A stretch of 9,714 bases of DNA, taken from Pseudomonadota bacterium (GTDB lineage: Bacteria; Pseudomonadota; Gammaproteobacteria; Burkholderiales; Burkholderiaceae_B). The stretch covers positions 1 to 9,714 of the forward strand of contig JAEYVD010000495.1 in the NCBI GenBank assembly GCA_023432075.1. Direction: 5' to 3'. Positions 9,471 to 9,714 of this stretch are shown piece after piece. The position numbers and the translations under genes are program-made. Under the pieces are notes generated by a model that saw only the letters and a list, made by a program, of their open reading frames with translations, was not told the DNA's origin and searched no databases. Numbering within the stretch: the stretch's first letter is position 1; the number at the start of each line of letters is the position of its first letter.

Positions 9471-9714
9471 TCAGCGCCCTCCCGGTCGTTGCGGCGCGAG
9501 CAGCAGCTCGCCGCGGGCGTCGAAGACATGCACCTGCGCCGGGCTGGCATGCAGGGTGATGGGCGCACCCAGGTCGAAGTCGTGCACCCCGGTGAGCTGG
9601 GCCACCAGTTCCCCCACCGCGGTCTGCACGTGGACGAAGGTGTCGGAGCCCGAGATCTCGGCCAGTTCCACCGTGCCCGGCAGGGCCACGTCGCCCGGGC
9701 GCGGGGCCACGCGC
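9471..9714 (-). CDS. glpS: Glycerol ABC transporter ATPase GlpS, C-terminal fragment
   Basis: The frame is open to the right edge, so only the last 80 or so residues are present. They form the end of a TOBE/OB-fold regulatory tail of a MalK-type ATPase: beginning VAPRPGDVALPGTVELAEIS, then GSDTFVHV, LGAPITLHASPAQVHVFDA and a variable end LLLAPQRPGGR. The nucleotide-binding domain is outside the window. The stop codon is separated by a single nucleotide from the glpT start, so translation is coupled. Its identity as glpS rests on the position directly before glpT and on the tail type; it would be the second, non-identical ATPase of the transporter. Confidence 0.85.
   Translation of the reverse strand, partial: RVAPRPGDVALPGTVELAEISGSDTFVHVQTAVGELVAQLTGVHDFDLGAPITLHASPAQVHVFDARGELLLAPQRPGGR

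Noticed and set aside
9496..9511. Small hairpin GCGAGC-agca-GCTCGC inside glpS
   Set aside because: It lies in coding sequence, is short, has no U-run, and such GC stems occur by chance in this DNA.

Overview
The window is GC-rich, gene-dense bacterial DNA. The codon use, the gene repertoire and the Rhizobium-type glycerol ABC transporter fit a betaproteobacterium of the Achromobacter/Bordetella group (Alcaligenaceae). That assignment comes from gene content and memory of protein families, not from a marker gene. I see no rRNA, tRNA, insertion sequence, CRISPR array or prophage gene.

Left part (1-3342). On the minus strand, a glucose 1-dehydrogenase-like short-chain dehydrogenase (131-952) is followed after 8 nt by the first codons of a GH15 glucoamylase/trehalase-like hydrolase that runs off the left edge. 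The two probably form an operon that releases and oxidises glucose. A 282-nt divergent intergenic region (953-1234) holds a 12-bp tandem repeat and a perfect 11-bp inverted repeat. The inverted repeat covers a plausible promoter for the plus-strand gene that follows, a CPYC-type thioredoxin-reductase-like flavoprotein (1235-2131). Next, on the same strand, is a GAF-GGDEF diguanylate cyclase with an intact active site and inhibitory site (2240-3298). A strong GC hairpin (3297-3342) separates it from the next, convergent gene.

Middle (3365-4457). The minus strand carries a secreted alpha/beta hydrolase of the dienelactone-hydrolase/PAF-acetylhydrolase type (3365-4336). Upstream of it lies a textbook intrinsic terminator (4425-4457) that ends the next operon.

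Right part (4482-9714). The minus strand carries the last six genes of a glycerol ABC transporter operon, in transcription order: glpS (3' end only, ATPase), glpT (ATPase), glpP and glpQ (permeases), a DUF2160 three-helix membrane protein (glpU position), and glpV (periplasmic binding protein). The genes are tightly packed, with a 1-nt gap, a 14-nt gap, an 8-nt overlap and a 27-nt gap. The exception is a 119-nt gap before glpV, which holds an 8-bp hairpin just upstream of the glpV ribosome binding site. The operon promoter and any upstream glpD or regulator lie beyond the right edge.

The transporter is a known system. The points most worth a second look are the promoter-overlapping palindrome with its tandem repeat, the degenerate ABC signature in GlpT, the altered NAD(P)H loop of the flavoprotein, and the possible link between that redox enzyme and a cysteine-containing GAF-GGDEF protein.
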